A stretch of DNA of 42,500 bases from Nemertoderma westbladi (Eukaryota; Xenacoelomorpha; Nemertodermatida; Nemertodermatidae), in assembly GCA_032718475.1 (NCBI GenBank), contig JAUCBJ010002435.1, positions 1-42,500 of the forward strand, read 5' to 3'. This document shows, one piece after another, positions 9,931-22,957 of the stretch. Within the stretch, counting starts at the first letter, position 1; every line of letters starts with the position of its first letter. The notes beneath the pieces are model-generated. The model made no database searches. It was given only the letters and a program-made list of their open reading frames with translations, and had not been told where the DNA came from. Both the position numbers and the translations under genes were made by a program.

Positions 9931-11020
9931 TGTTTGTGCATGTCAGTCACAAAACTATGTCAATTGTTTGTGGCTGCCACAACATGACGAAAATAGTTTG
10001 TGGCAGTTACATTATTCCGGCATTTGTTTGAAACTATCAAAATATTCCTGCAATTGTTTGTGGCTGTCACAACATTACGACAATAATTGTTTGTGGCTGT
10101 GACAAAATTACTTCAATTATTTGTGGCTGTCACAACATTGCGACAATTGTATGTGGCTGTCAGAACATTACGACAATAATTGTTTGTGGCTGTGACAAAA
10201 TTACTTCAATTATTTGTGGCTGTCACAACATTGCGACAATTGTATGTGGCTGTCAGAACATTACGACAATAATTGTTTGTGGCTGTGACAAAATTACTTC
10301 AATTATTTGTGGCTGTCACAACATTGCGACAATTGTATGTGGCTGTCAGAACATTACGAAAATAATTGTTTGTGGCTGTGACAAAATTACTACAATTATT
10401 TGTGGCTGTCACAACATTGCGACAATTGTATGTGGCTGTCAGAACATTGCGACAATAATTGTTTGTGGCTGTGACAAAATTACTTCAATTATTTGTGGCT
10501 GTCACAACATTGCGACAATTGTATGTGGCTGTCAGAACATTACGACAATAATTGTTTGTGGCTGTGACAAAATTACTTCAATTATTTGTGGCTGTCACAA
10601 CATTGCGACAATTGTATGTGGCTGTCAGAACATTACGACAATAATTGTTTGTGGCTGTGACAAAATTACTTCAATTATTTGTGGCTGTCACAACATTGCG
10701 ACAATTGTATGTGGCTGTCAGAACATTACGACAATAATTGTTTGTGGCTGTGACAAAATTACTTCAATTATTTGTGGCTGTCACAACATTGCGACAATTG
10801 TATGTGGCTGTCAGAACATTACGACAATAATTGTTTGTGGCTGTGACAAAATTACTACAATTATTTGTGGATGTCACAACATTGCGACAATTGTTTGTGG
10901 CTGTCACAAAATTACGACAATTGTTTGTGGCTGTCACAACATTCGGACAATTGTTTGTGGCTGTCACAACATTACGACAATTGTTTGTGGCTGTCACAAC
11001 ATTACGACAATTGTTTGTGA
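9931..11020. repeat. 30-bp minisatellite with a 93-bp higher-order repeat
   Basis: From about 10052 to 10860 the array is built of 93-bp units (30+33+30). The landmark TGTATGTGGCTGTCAGAAC occurs eight times from 10149 to 10800, each 93 bp apart. The 33-bp member has an extra ATA (GACAATAATTG). Plain 30-bp units follow. Confidence 0.9.
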
Positions 11021-11044
11021 CTGTCCCAACACAGTTAGTTTTAG

Positions 11045-11074
11045 CTGTGGGATGTTGTGTGTGAAACTACCATG
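11045..11074 (+). other. Candidate 30-bp microexon, open form (before copy 3)
   Basis: Lies between AGTTAGTTTTAG and CCATG|GTAAGA. In phase 0 it reads LWDVVCETTM and would splice in frame between modules. The acceptor has a poor pyrimidine tract. In most units the second codon is TGA, so inclusion would stop translation. Confidence 0.25.
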
Positions 11075-11157
11075 GTAAGAGGTTTGCAAGAGTTACTTTG
11101 TGCAAACCTGCAAGCATTGTTTATTAACACAATCCAATGTATCTATATTTTTTCTAG

Positions 11158-11286
11158 TTTAACGAAGAAATTGACGACATAACGGATAATATTCCGTAGG
11201 TATTGGGTGGCTCTGCCGCTCCTGATAAGCCACCGATCTGCACAAGAGATCTTGATCTGCTCGATGAACCCAAAGCTGATAAGGAG
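11158..11286 (+). pseudogene. 129-bp acidic module exon, copy 3, with in-frame stop
   Basis: First module after the SET exon. Splice borders are intact (TTTCTAG before, GAG|GTAAAT after), but the Leu codon after NIP is TAG at 11197-11199. Including this exon in phase 0 would end translation inside the module. Other changes: Gln to Pro (DKPP), CTRDLDLL, and the EPKADKE ending shared only with copy 4. It is a dead copy unless skipped during splicing. Confidence 0.7.
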
Positions 11287-11340
11287 GTAAATTTACACAC
11301 TTATATTATTTTGATGATAAATTCAAATATTTAGTTGATG

Positions 11341-13486
11341 ATTAATTGTGGCATTTGTTTGTGTATGTCAGTCACAAGATTATTGCAATTGTTAGCAGCT
11401 GCCACAACATTTTGGTATTAGTTTGTGGCTGTCACAACATTACGACAATAATTGTTTGTGGCTGTCACAACATTACGACAATAATTGTTTGTGACTGTCA
11501 CAACATTACGACAATAATTGTTTGTGGCTGTCACAACATTGCGACAATAATTGCTTGTAGCTGTCACAACATTACGACAATTGTTTGTGGCTGTCACAAC
11601 ATTACGACAATTGTTTGTGGCTGTCAGAACATTCATACAATTGTTTGTTGCTGTCACAACATTACTACAATTGTTTGTAGCTGTCACAAGATTGTGATAA
11701 TTGTTTTTTGCTTTCACAACATTACGACAATAATTGTTTGTGGCTGTCACAACATTACGGCAATTGTTTGTAACTGTCACAACATTGCGACAATTGTTTG
11801 TGGCTGTCACAAAATTACGAAATTAATTGTTTGTGGCTGTGACAAAATTACTACAATTATTTGTGGCCGTCACAACATTACGACAATTGTTTGTATCTGT
11901 CACAACATTCGTACAATTGTTTGTTGCTGTCACAACATTGCGACAATTGTTTGTGGCTGTCACAACATTACGAAAATAATTGTTTGTGGCTGTGACAAAA
12001 TTACGAAAATAATTGTTTGTGGCTGTCACAACATCACGACCATTGTTTGTGGTTGTTACAACATTACGACAATTGTTTGTAACTGTCACAACATTACGAC
12101 AATTGTTTGTGGCTGTCACAACATTGCGACAATTGTTTGTGGCTGTCACAACATTACAACAATTATGTGTAGCTGTCACAACATTCGGACAATTGTTTGC
12201 GGTTGTCACAACGTTGCGACAATTGTTTGTGGCTGTCACAACCTTGCGACAATTGTTTGTAGCTGTCACAATATTGCGACAATTGTTTATGGCTGTCTCA
12301 ACATTCCGACAATTGTTTGTAGCTGTCCCGGTTGCACGGCATACTGCATAATAGCAGTTGTTTGTGGCTGATACAGAATTCCTCCATTGTTTATGCGTAT
12401 CACAAAACTTCGACTATTGTTTGTGGCTGTCACAACATTCTGGCAATTGTTTGCGGCTGTCACAAGCTTCTGAAATTGTTTGTGACTGTCACAACATTAC
12501 GACAATTTTTTGTGGCTGTCACAATATTGCGACAATTGTTTGTGGCTGTCACAATATTGCGAAAATTGTTTGTGGCTGTCCCGGTTGCACGGCATACTGA
12601 AACATAGCAGTTGTTTGTGGCTGATACAGAATTCCTCCATTGTTTATGCGTATCACAAAACTTCGACTATTGTTTGTGGCTGTCACAACATTCTGGCAAT
12701 TGTTTGCGGCTGTCACAAGCTTCTGAAATTGTTTGTGACTGTCACAACATTACGACAATTTTTTGTGGCTGTCACAATATTGCGACAATTGTTTGTGGCT
12801 GTCACAATATTGCGAAAATTGTTTGTGGCTGTCACAACATTACGACAATTGTTTGTTGTTTTTACAACATTACGACAGTTATTAATTGTGGCTATCACAA
12901 CAATCTAAAATTGTTTGTGACTGTCACAACATTACGATATTTTTTGTGGCTGTCATAATATTGCGACAATTGTTTGTGGCTGTCACAACATTACAATATT
13001 TGTTGTGGCTGTCATAATATTGCGACAATTGTTTGTGGCTGTCACAATATTGCGACAATTGTTTGTGGCTGTCACAACATTACTACAATGGTTTGTGGCT
13101 GTCACAACATTACGACAATTGTTTGTGGCTGTCACAACATTCGGACAATTGTTTGTGGCTGTCACAACATTCCGGCAATTGTTTGCGGCTGTCACAACAT
13201 TCCGGAAATTGTTTGTAGCTGTCACAACATTACGACAATTATGTGTAGCTGTCACAACATTCGGACAATTGTTTGTGGCCGTCACAACATTACGACAATT
13301 GTTTGTGGCTGTCACAAAATTATAACAGTTGTTTGTGGCTGTAACAACATTGCGACAATTGTTTGTAGCTATCACATCATTCGGACAATTGTTTGTGGCT
13401 GTCACAAAATTACAACAATTGTTTGTGGCTGTGACAAAATTACTGCAATTGTTTGTGGCTGTCACAATATTCCGAAATTGTTTGTG
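11341..13486. repeat. 30-bp minisatellite, intron between copies 3 and 4
   Basis: Begins with the b-type entry (GTATGTCAGTCACAAGATT). It contains many 33-bp ATAATTG variants and a 252-bp duplication whose landmark CCCGGTTGCACGGCATACTG occurs at 12327 and 12579. Confidence 0.95.
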
Positions 13487-13511
13487 ACTGTCCCAACACA
13501 GTTAGTTTTAG

Positions 13512-13541
13512 CTGTGGGATGTTGTGTGTGAAACTACCATG
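13512..13541 (+). other. Candidate 30-bp microexon, open form (before copy 4)
   Basis: Same as the element before copy 3, with CTG TGG at its start and an intact GTAAGA donor. Confidence 0.25.
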
Positions 13542-13624
13542 GTAAGAGGTTTGCAAGAGTTACTTTGTGCAAACCTGCAAGCATTGTTTATTAACACAAT
13601 CGAATGTATCTATATTTTTTCTAG

Positions 13625-13753
13625 TTTAACGAAGAAATTGACGACATAACGGATAATATTCCGTTGATATTGGGTGGCTCTGCCGCTCCTGATAAGCAAC
13701 CGATCTGCACAAGCGATCTTGATCTGCTCGATGAACCCAAAGCTGATAAGGAG
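13625..13753 (+). CDS. 129-bp acidic module exon, copy 4
   Basis: Intact phase 0 exon between TTTTTTCTAG and GAG|GTAAAT. It reads PICTSDLDLLDEPKADKE at its C-terminal half, marking it as subfamily b with copies 3 and 6. The downstream intron opens with the b-type module (ATTTGTTTATGTATGTCAG). Confidence 0.7.
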
Positions 13754-13808
13754 GTAAATTTACACACTTATATTATTTTGATGATAAATTTAAATATTTA
13801 GTTGATGA

Positions 13809-14677
13809 TTAATTGTGGCATTTGTTTATGTATGTCAGTCACAAAATTATTGCAATTGTTAGCAGCTGCCACAACATTTTGTAATTTGTTTGTGGCGGTC
13901 ACAACATTACGACAATTATTTGTGGCCGTCACAACATTCGTACAATTGTTTGTGGCTGTCACAACATTACGACAATTCTTTGTAGCTATCACAACATTCG
14001 GACAATTGTTTGTGGCTGTCACAAAATTACGACAATTGTTTGTGGCTGTCACAACATTCGGACAATTGTTTGTGGCAGTCCCAACATTGCGACAAATGTT
14101 TGTGGCTGTCACAACATTCAGACAATTGTTTGTGGCTGTCACAAAATTACTACAATTGATTGTGGCTGTCACAACATTACGACAATTGTTTGTGGCTGTC
14201 ACAACATTACGACAATAATTGTTTGTGGCTGTCACAAAATTATAACAGTTGTTTGTGGCTGTAACAACATTGCGACAATTGTTTGTATAGCTATCACATC
14301 ATTCGGACAATTGTTTGTGGCTGTCACAAAATTACGACAATTGTTTGTGGCTATCACAACATTCGGACAATTGTTTGTGGCAGTCCCAACATTACGACAA
14401 ATGTTTGTGGCTGTCACAACATTCGGACAATTGTTTATGGCTGTCACAACATTACGACAATTGTTTGTGGCTGTCACAACATTCGGACAATTATTTGTGG
14501 CTGTCACAACATTCGGACAATTGTTTGTGGCAGTCCCAACATTGCGACAAATGTTTGTGGCTGTCACAACATTCAAACAATTGTTTGTGGCTGTCACAAC
14601 ATTGTGACAATTGATTGTGGCCGTCACAAAATTACTACAATTGATTGTGGCTGTCACAATATTCCGAAGTTGTTTGT
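13809..14677. repeat. 30-bp minisatellite, intron between copies 4 and 5
   Basis: b-type entry. Units alternate ACG and CGG forms; GGCAGTCCCAACATTGCG variants recur. Confidence 0.95.
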
Positions 14678-14816
14678 GACTGTCCCAACACAGTTAGTTT
14701 TAGCTGTGAGATTTTATGTGTGAAACTACCATGGTAAGAGGTTTGCAAGAGTTACTTTGTGCAAACCTGCAAGCATTGTTTATTAACACAATCCAATGTA
14801 TCTATATTTTTTCTAG

Positions 14817-14945
14817 TTTAACGAAGAAATTGACGACATAGCGGATAATATTCCGTTGATATTGGGTGGCTCTGCTGCTCCTGATAAGCAACCGATCTGC
14901 ACAAGCGATCTTGATATGCTCGATGACCTTACCGCTGATAAAGAG
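14817..14945 (+). CDS. 129-bp acidic module exon, copy 5
   Basis: Intact phase 0 exon. DDIADN (Ala for Thr) is private to this copy. The end is DLDMLDDLTADKE, the subfamily a form, although it sits between two b-type copies. Confidence 0.7.
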
Positions 14946-15010
14946 GTAAATTTACACACTTATATTATTTTGATGATAAATTTAAAAGTTTATTTGAAGA
15001 TTAATTCTAA

Positions 15011-15868
15011 TATTACGGAAATTGTTTGTGGCTGTTACAACATTCCTGCAATTTTTTGTGGCTGTCACAATATTACGACAATTGTTTGTAGCTGTCACAA
15101 TATTACGACAATTGTTTGTGGCTGTCACAACATTGTGACAATTGATTGTGGCTGTCACAACATTGTGACAATTGATTGTGGCTGTCACAATATTACGACA
15201 ATTGTTTGTGGCTGTCTCAACATTGCGACAATTGTTTGTGGCTGTCACAACATTCGGACAATTGTTTGTGGCCGTCACAACATTACGACAATTGTTTGTG
15301 GTTGTCACAACATTACGACAATTGTTTGTGGCTGTGACAAAATTACTGCAATTGTTTGTGGCTGTCACAATATTACGACAATTGTTTGTGGCTGTCACAA
15401 CATTCGGACAATTGTTTGTGGCCGTCACACCATTACGACAATTGTTTGTGGTTGTCACAACATTACGACAATTGTTTGTGGCTGTCTCAACATTGCGACA
15501 ATTGTTTGTGGCTGTCACAACATTCGGACAATTGTTTGTGGCCGTCACACCATTACGACAATTGTTTGTGGTTGTCACAACATTACGACAATTGTTTGTG
15601 GCTGTCTCAACATTGCGACAATTGTTTGTGGCTGTCACAACATTCGGACAATTGTTTGTGGCCGTCACACCATTACGACAATTGTTTGTGGCTGTCTCAA
15701 CATTGCGACAATTGTTTGTGGCTGTCACAACATTCGGACAATTGTTTGTGGCCGTCACACCATTACGACAATTGTTTGTGGTTGTCACAACATTACGACA
15801 ATTGTTTGTGGCTGTGACAAAATTACTGCAATTGTTTGTGGCTGTCACAATATTCCGAAATTGTTTGT
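15011..15868. repeat. 30-bp minisatellite, intron between copies 5 and 6
   Basis: a-type entry (TAATATTACGGAAATTG). Internal 90-120-bp patterns repeat around 15380-15780 (GGCCGTCACACCATTACG recurring). Confidence 0.95.
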
Positions 15869-15894
15869 GACTGTCCCAACACAGTTAGTTTTAG

Positions 15895-15924
15895 CTGTGG
15901 GATGTTGTGTGTGAAACTACCATG
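15895..15924 (+). other. Candidate 30-bp microexon, open form (before copy 6)
   Basis: Third and last copy with the open CTG TGG reading. All a-type units, for example 897-926, carry CTG TGA. Confidence 0.25.
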
Positions 15925-16007
15925 GTAAGAGGTTTGCAAGTGTTACTTTGTGCAAACCTGCAAGCATTGTTTATTAACACAATCCAATGTATCTATATTT
16001 TTTCTAG

Positions 16008-16136
16008 TTTAACGAAGAAATTGACGACATAACGGATAATATTCCGTTGATATTGGGTGGCTCTGCTGCTCCTGATAGGCAACCGATCTGCACAAGCGAT
16101 CTTGATCTGCTCGATGAACCCACCGCTGATAAGGAG
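16008..16136 (+). CDS. 129-bp acidic module exon, copy 6
   Basis: Intact phase 0 exon. Private change Lys to Arg (PDRQP). The DLDLLDEPTADKE ending is intermediate between subfamilies; the following intron is b-type. Confidence 0.7.
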
Positions 16137-16190
16137 GTAAATTTACACACTTATATTATTTTGATGATAAATTTAAATATTTAGTTGATG

Positions 16191-17148
16191 ATTAATTGTG
16201 GCATTTGTTTATGTATGTCAGTCACAAAATTATTGCAATTGTTAGCAGCTGCCACAACATTTTGTTATTTGTTTGTGGCTGTCACAACATTACGACAATT
16301 CTTTGTAGCTATCACAACATTCGGACAATGTTTGTGGCTGTCACAAAATTGCGACAATTGTTTGTGGCTGTCACAACATTCGGACAATTGTTTGTGGCAG
16401 TCCCAACATTGCGACAAATGTTTGTGGCTGTCACAACATTCAGACAATTGTTTGGGGCTGTCACAAAATTACTACAATTGATTGTGGCTGTCACAACATT
16501 ACGACAATTGTTTGTGGCTGTCACAACATTCGGACAATTGTTTGTGGCTGTCACAACATTACGACAATTTTTTTGTGGCTGTCATAACATGCGTACAATT
16601 GTTTGTGGCTGTCACAACATTACGACAATTGTTTGTGGCTGTCACAACATTCGGACAATTGTTTGTGGCTGTCACAAAATTACGACAATTGTTTGTGGCT
16701 GTTACAACATTGCGACAATTGTTTGTAGCTGTCACAAAATTACGACAATTGTTTGTGGCTGTCACAACATTCGGACAATTGTTTGTGGCAGTCCCAACAT
16801 TGCGACAAATGTTTGTGGCTGTCACAACATTCAGACAATTGTTTGTGGCTGTCACAAAATTACTACAATTGATTGTGGCTGTCACAACATTACGACAATT
16901 GTTTGTGGCTGTCACAACATTCGGACAATTGTTTGTGGCTGTCACAACATTACGACAATTGTTTGTGGCTGTCACAACATTCGGACAATTATTTGTGGCT
17001 GTCACAACATTCGGACAATTGTTTGTGGCAGTCCCAACATTGCGACAAATGTTTGTGGCTGTCACAACATTCAAACAATTGTTTGTGGCTGGCCGTCACA
17101 AAATTACTACAATTGATTGTGGCTGTCACAATTTTCCGAAGTTGTTTG
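16191..17148. repeat. 30-bp minisatellite, intron between copies 6 and 7
   Basis: b-type entry. It shares its right half with the following 1400-bp units. Confidence 0.95.
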
Positions 17149-17288
17149 TGACTGTCCCAACACAGTTAGTTTTAGCTGTGAGATTTTGTGTGTGAAACTA
17201 CCATGGTAAGAGGTTTGCAAGAGTTACTTTGTGCAAACCTGCAAGCATTGTTTATTAACACAATCCAATGTATCTATATTTTTTCTAG

Positions 17289-17417
17289 TTTAACGAAGAA
17301 ATTGACGACATAACGGATAATATTCCGTTGATATTGGGTGGCTCTGCTGCTCCTGATAAGCAACCGATCTGCATAAGCGATCTTGATATGCTCGATGACC
17401 TCACCGCTGATAAAGAG
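17289..17417 (+). CDS. 129-bp acidic module exon, copy 7
   Basis: Intact phase 0 exon of the majority type (PICISDLDMLDDLTADKE). It starts the first of three exon starts spaced exactly 1400 bp apart (17289, 18689, 20089). Confidence 0.7.
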
Positions 17418-17483
17418 GTAAATTTACACACTTATATTATTTTGATGATAAATTTAAAAGTTTATTTGAAGACTAATTCTAAT

Positions 17484-18549
17484 ATTACGGAAATTGTTTG
17501 TGGCTGTTACAACATTCCTGCAATTTTTGTGGCTGTCACAATATTACGACAATTGTTTGTAGCTGTCACAATATTACGACAATTGTTTGTGGCTGTCACA
17601 ACATTGTGACAATTGATTGTGGCTGTCACAACATTGTGACAATTGATTGTGGCTGTCACAATATTACGACAATTGTCTGTGGCTGTCACAACATTGTGAC
17701 AATTGATTGTGGCTGTCACAATATTACGACAATTGTTTGTAGCTGTCACAATATTACGACAATTCTTTGTGGCTGTCTCAACATTGCGACAATTATTTGT
17801 GGCTGTCACAACATTACGACAATTGTTTGTAGCTGTCACAACATTCGGACAATTGTTTGTGGCCGTCACAACATTACGACAATTGTTTGTGGTTGTCACA
17901 ACATTACGACAATTGTTTGTGGTTGTCACAACATTCGGACAATTGTTTGTGGCCGTCACACCATTACGACAATTGTTTGTGGTTGTCACAACATTACGAC
18001 AATTGTTTGTGGCTGTCACAACATTCGGACAATTGTTTGTGGCCGTCACAACATTACGACAATTGTTTGTGGCTGTTACAACATTGCGACAATTGTTTGT
18101 AGCTGTCACAAAATTACGACAATTGTTTGTGGCTGTCACAACATTCGGACAATTGTTTGTGGCAGTCCCAACATTGCGACAAATGTTTGTGGCTGTCACA
18201 ACATTCAGACAATTGTTTGTGGCTGTCACAAAATTACTACAATTGATTGTGGCTGTCACAACATTACGACAATTGTTTGTGGCTGTCACAACATTCGGAC
18301 AATTGTTTGTGGCTGTCACAACATTACGACAATTGTTTGTGGCTGTCACAACATTCGGACAATTATTTGTGGCTGTCACAACATTCGGACAATTGTTTGT
18401 GGCAGTCCCAACATTGCGACAAATGTTTGTGGCTGTCACAACATTCAAACAATTGTTTGTGGCTGTCACAACATTGTGACAATTGATTGTGGCCGTCACA
18501 AAATTACTACAATTGATTGTGGCTGTCACAATATTCCGAAGTTGTTTGT
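17484..18549. repeat. 30-bp minisatellite, first 1400-bp unit
   Basis: a-type entry. This intron and the next agree in pattern at every position I compared. Confidence 0.95.
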
Positions 18550-18688
18550 GACTGTCCCAACACAGTTAGTTTTAGCTGTGAGATTTTGTGTGTGAAACTA
18601 CCATGGTAAGAGGTTTGCAAGAGTTACTTTGTGCAAACCTGCAAGCATTGTTTATTAACACAATCCAATGTATCTATATTTTTTCTAG

Positions 18689-18817
18689 TTTAACGAAGAA
18701 ATTGACGACATAACGGATAATATTCCGTTGATATTGGGTGGCTCTGCTGCTCCTGATAAGCAACCGATCTGCATAAGCGATCTTGATATGCTCGATGACC
18801 TCACCGCTGATAAAGAG
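18689..18817 (+). CDS. 129-bp acidic module exon, copy 8
   Basis: Reads the same as copy 7, within the second 1400-bp unit. Borders and phase are intact. Confidence 0.7.
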
Positions 18818-18883
18818 GTAAATTTACACACTTATATTATTTTGATGATAAATTTAAAAGTTTATTTGAAGACTAATTCTAAT

Positions 18884-19949
18884 ATTACGGAAATTGTTTG
18901 TGGCTGTTACAACATTCCTGCAATTTTTGTGGCTGTCACAATATTACGACAATTGTTTGTAGCTGTCACAATATTACGACAATTGTTTGTGGCTGTCACA
19001 ACATTGTGACAATTGATTGTGGCTGTCACAACATTGTGACAATTGATTGTGGCTGTCACAATATTACGACAATTGTCTGTGGCTGTCACAACATTGTGAC
19101 AATTGATTGTGGCTGTCACAATATTACGACAATTGTTTGTAGCTGTCACAATATTACGACAATTCTTTGTGGCTGTCTCAACATTGCGACAATTATTTGT
19201 GGCTGTCACAACATTACGACAATTGTTTGTAGCTGTCACAACATTCGGACAATTGTTTGTGGCCGTCACAACATTACGACAATTGTTTGTGGTTGTCACA
19301 ACATTACGACAATTGTTTGTGGTTGTCACAACATTCGGACAATTGTTTGTGGCCGTCACACCATTACGACAATTGTTTGTGGTTGTCACAACATTACGAC
19401 AATTGTTTGTGGCTGTCACAACATTCGGACAATTGTTTGTGGCCGTCACAACATTACGACAATTGTTTGTGGCTGTTACAACATTGCGACAATTGTTTGT
19501 AGCTGTCACAAAATTACGACAATTGTTTGTGGCTGTCACAACATTCGGACAATTGTTTGTGGCAGTCCCAACATTGCGACAAATGTTTGTGGCTGTCACA
19601 ACATTCAGACAATTGTTTGTGGCTGTCACAAAATTACTACAATTGATTGTGGCTGTCACAACATTACGACAATTGTTTGTGGCTGTCACAACATTCGGAC
19701 AATTGTTTGTGGCTGTCACAACATTACGACAATTGTTTGTGGCTGTCACAACATTCGGACAATTATTTGTGGCTGTCACAACATTCGGACAATTGTTTGT
19801 GGCAGTCCCAACATTGCGACAAATGTTTGTGGCTGTCACAACATTCAAACAATTGTTTGTGGCTGTCACAACATTGTGACAATTGATTGTGGCCGTCACA
19901 AAATTACTACAATTGATTGTGGCTGTCACAATATTCCGAAGTTGTTTGT
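18884..19949. repeat. 30-bp minisatellite, second 1400-bp unit
   Basis: Matches the preceding block at a 1400-bp offset; a very recent tandem duplication, or a possible assembly duplication. Confidence 0.95.
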
Positions 19950-20088
19950 GACTGTCCCAACACAGTTAGTTTTAGCTGTGAGATTTTGTGTGTGAAACTA
20001 CCATGGTAAGAGGTTTGCAAGAGTTACTTTGTGCAAACCTGCAAGCATTGTTTATTAACACAATCCAATGTATCTATATTTTTTCTAG

Positions 20089-20217
20089 TTTAACGAAGAA
20101 ATTGACGACATAACGGATAATATTCCGTTGATATTGGGTGGCTCTGCTGCTCCTGATAAGCAACCGATCTGCATAAGCGATCTTGATATGCTCGATGACC
20201 TCACCGCTGATAAAGAG
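20089..20217 (+). CDS. 129-bp acidic module exon, copy 9
   Basis: Reads the same as copies 7 and 8. Its downstream intron is the first long one (about 2.74 kb). Confidence 0.7.
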
Positions 20218-20283
20218 GTAAATTTACACACTTATATTATTTTGATGATAAATTTAAAAGTTTATTTGAAGATTAATTCTAAT

Positions 20284-22818
20284 ATTACGGAAATTGTTTG
20301 TGGCTGTTACAACATTCCTGCAATTTTTGTGGCTGTCACAATATTACGACAATTGTTTGTAGCTGTCACAATATTACGACAATTGTTTGTGGCTGTCACA
20401 ACATTGTGACAATTGATTGTGGCTGTCACAACATTGTGACAATTGATTGTGGCTGTCACAATATTACGACAATTGTCTGTGGCTGTCACAACATTGTGAC
20501 AATTGATTGTGGCTGTCACAATATTACGACAATTCTTTGTGGCTGTCTCAACATTGCGACAATTATTTGTGGCTGTCACAACATTACGACAATTGTTTGT
20601 AGCTGTCACAACATTCGGACAATTGTTTGTGGCCGTCACAACATTACGACAATTGTTTGTGGTTGTCACAACATTACGACAATTGTTTGTGGCTGTCACA
20701 ACATTCGGACAATTGTTTGTGGCCGTCACACCATTACGACAATTGTTTGTGGTTGTCACAACATTACGACAATTGTTTGTGGCTGTCACAACATTCGGAC
20801 AATTGTTTGTGGCCGTCACAACATTACGACAATTGTTTGTGGTTGTCACAACATTGCGACAATTGTTTGTGGCTTCACAATATTGCTACAATTGTTTGTG
20901 GTTGTCACAACATTGCGAAAATTGTTTGTGGCTGTCACAACATTCGGACAATTGTTTGTGGCCGTCACTACAATACGACAATTGTTTGTGGTTGTCACAA
21001 CATTGCGACAATTGTTTGTGGCTGTCACAATATTGCTACAATTGTTTGTGGTTGTCACAACATTGCGACAATTATTTGTGGCTGTCACAACATTCGGACA
21101 ATTGTTTGTGGCCGTCACAACATTACGACAATTGTTTGTGGTTGTCACAACATTGCGACAATTGTTTGTGGCTGTCACAACATTCGGACAATTGTTTGTG
21201 GCCGTCACAACATTACGACAATTGTTTGTGGTTGTCACAACATTACGACAATTGTTTGTGGCTGTCACAACATTCGGACAATTGTTTGTGGCTGTCAGAA
21301 CATTGTGACAATTGATTGTGGCTGTCACAACATTACGACAATTGTTTGTAGCTGTCACAATATTACGACAATTGTTTGTGGCTGTCGCAACATTACGACA
21401 ATTGTTTGTGGCTGTCACAACATTCGGACAATTGTTTGTGGCTGTCACAACATTGTGACAATTGATTGTGGCTGTCACAACATTACGACAATTGTTTGTA
21501 GCTGTCACAATATTGCGACAATTGTTTGTGGCTGTCGCAACATTACGACAATTGTTTGTGGCTGTCACAACATTCGGACAATTGTTTGTGGCTGTCAGAA
21601 CATTGTGACAATTGATTGTGGCTGTCACAACATTACGACACTTGTTTGTAGCTGTCACAATATTACGACAATTGTTTGTGGCTGTCGCAACATTACGACA
21701 ATTGTTTGTGGCTGTCACAACATTCGGACAATTGTTTGTGGCTGTCACAAAATTGTGACAATTGATTGTGGCTGTCACAACATTACGACAATTGTTTGTA
21801 GCTGTCACAATATTACGACAATTGTTTGTGGCTGTCGCAACATTACGACAATTGTTTGTGGCTGTCACAACATTCGGACAATTGTTTGTGGCTGTCACAA
21901 TATTACGACAATTGTTTGTGGTTGTCACAACATTACGACAATTGTTTGTAGCTGTCACAACATTCGGACAATTGTTTGTGGCCGTCGCAACATTACGACA
22001 ATTGTTTGTAGCTGTCACAATATTACGACAATTGTTTGTGGCTGTCACATCATTCGGACAATTGTTTGTGGCCGTCACAACATTACGACAATTGTTTGTG
22101 GTTGTCACAACATTGCGACAATTGTTTGTGGCTGTCACAACATTCGGACAATTGTTTGTGGCTGTCACAATATTACGACAATTGTTTGTGGTTGTCACAA
22201 CATTACGACAATTGTTTGTGGCTGTCACAACATTACGACAATTGTTTGTGGTTGTCACAACATTACGACAATTGTTTGTGGCTGTCACAACATTACGACA
22301 ATTGTTTGTGGCTGTCGCAACATTACGACAATTGTTTGTGGCTGTCGCAACATTACGACAATTGTTTGTGGCTGTCACAACATTCGGACAATTGTTTGTG
22401 GCTGTCACAACATTACGACAATTGTTTGTGGCTGTCACAACATTACGACAATTGTTTGTGGTTGTCACAACATTACGAAAATTGTTTGTGGCTGTCACAA
22501 CATTACGACAATTGTTTGTAGCTGTCACAATATTACGACAATTGTTTGTGGCTGTCGCAACATTACGACAATTGTTTGTGGCTGTCACAACATTACGACA
22601 ATTGTTTGTGGCTGTCGCAACATTACGACAATTGTTTGTGGCTGTCACAACATTCGGACAATTGTTTGTGGTTGTCACAATGTTACGAAAATTGTTTTCT
22701 GCTGTCACAATATTCCGACAATTGTTTGCGGCTGTCACAATATTACGACAATTGTTTGTGGCTGTCACAACATTACGACAATTGTTTGTGGCTGTCACAA
22801 TATTCCGAAGTTGTTTGT
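20284..22818. repeat. 30-bp minisatellite, first long intron block
   Basis: Starts like the 1400-bp units, then extends with a GGCCGTC/GGTTGTC pattern and a roughly 150-bp higher-order pattern around 21300-21880. One base is missing at about 20873 (GGCTTCACAAT). Confidence 0.95.
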
Positions 22819-22957
22819 GACTGTCCCATAACAGTTAGTTTTAGCTGTGAGATTTTGTGTGTGAAACTACCATGGTAAGAGGTTTGCAAGAGTTACTTTG
22901 TTCAAACCTGCAAGCATTGTTTATTAACACAATCCAATGTATCTATATTTTTTCTAG

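Noticed and set aside
9931-11020. CRISPR-like array, because of regular 30-bp repeats
   Set aside because: Units are directly contiguous, without unique spacers, lie in introns of a eukaryotic gene, and no cas genes are present.
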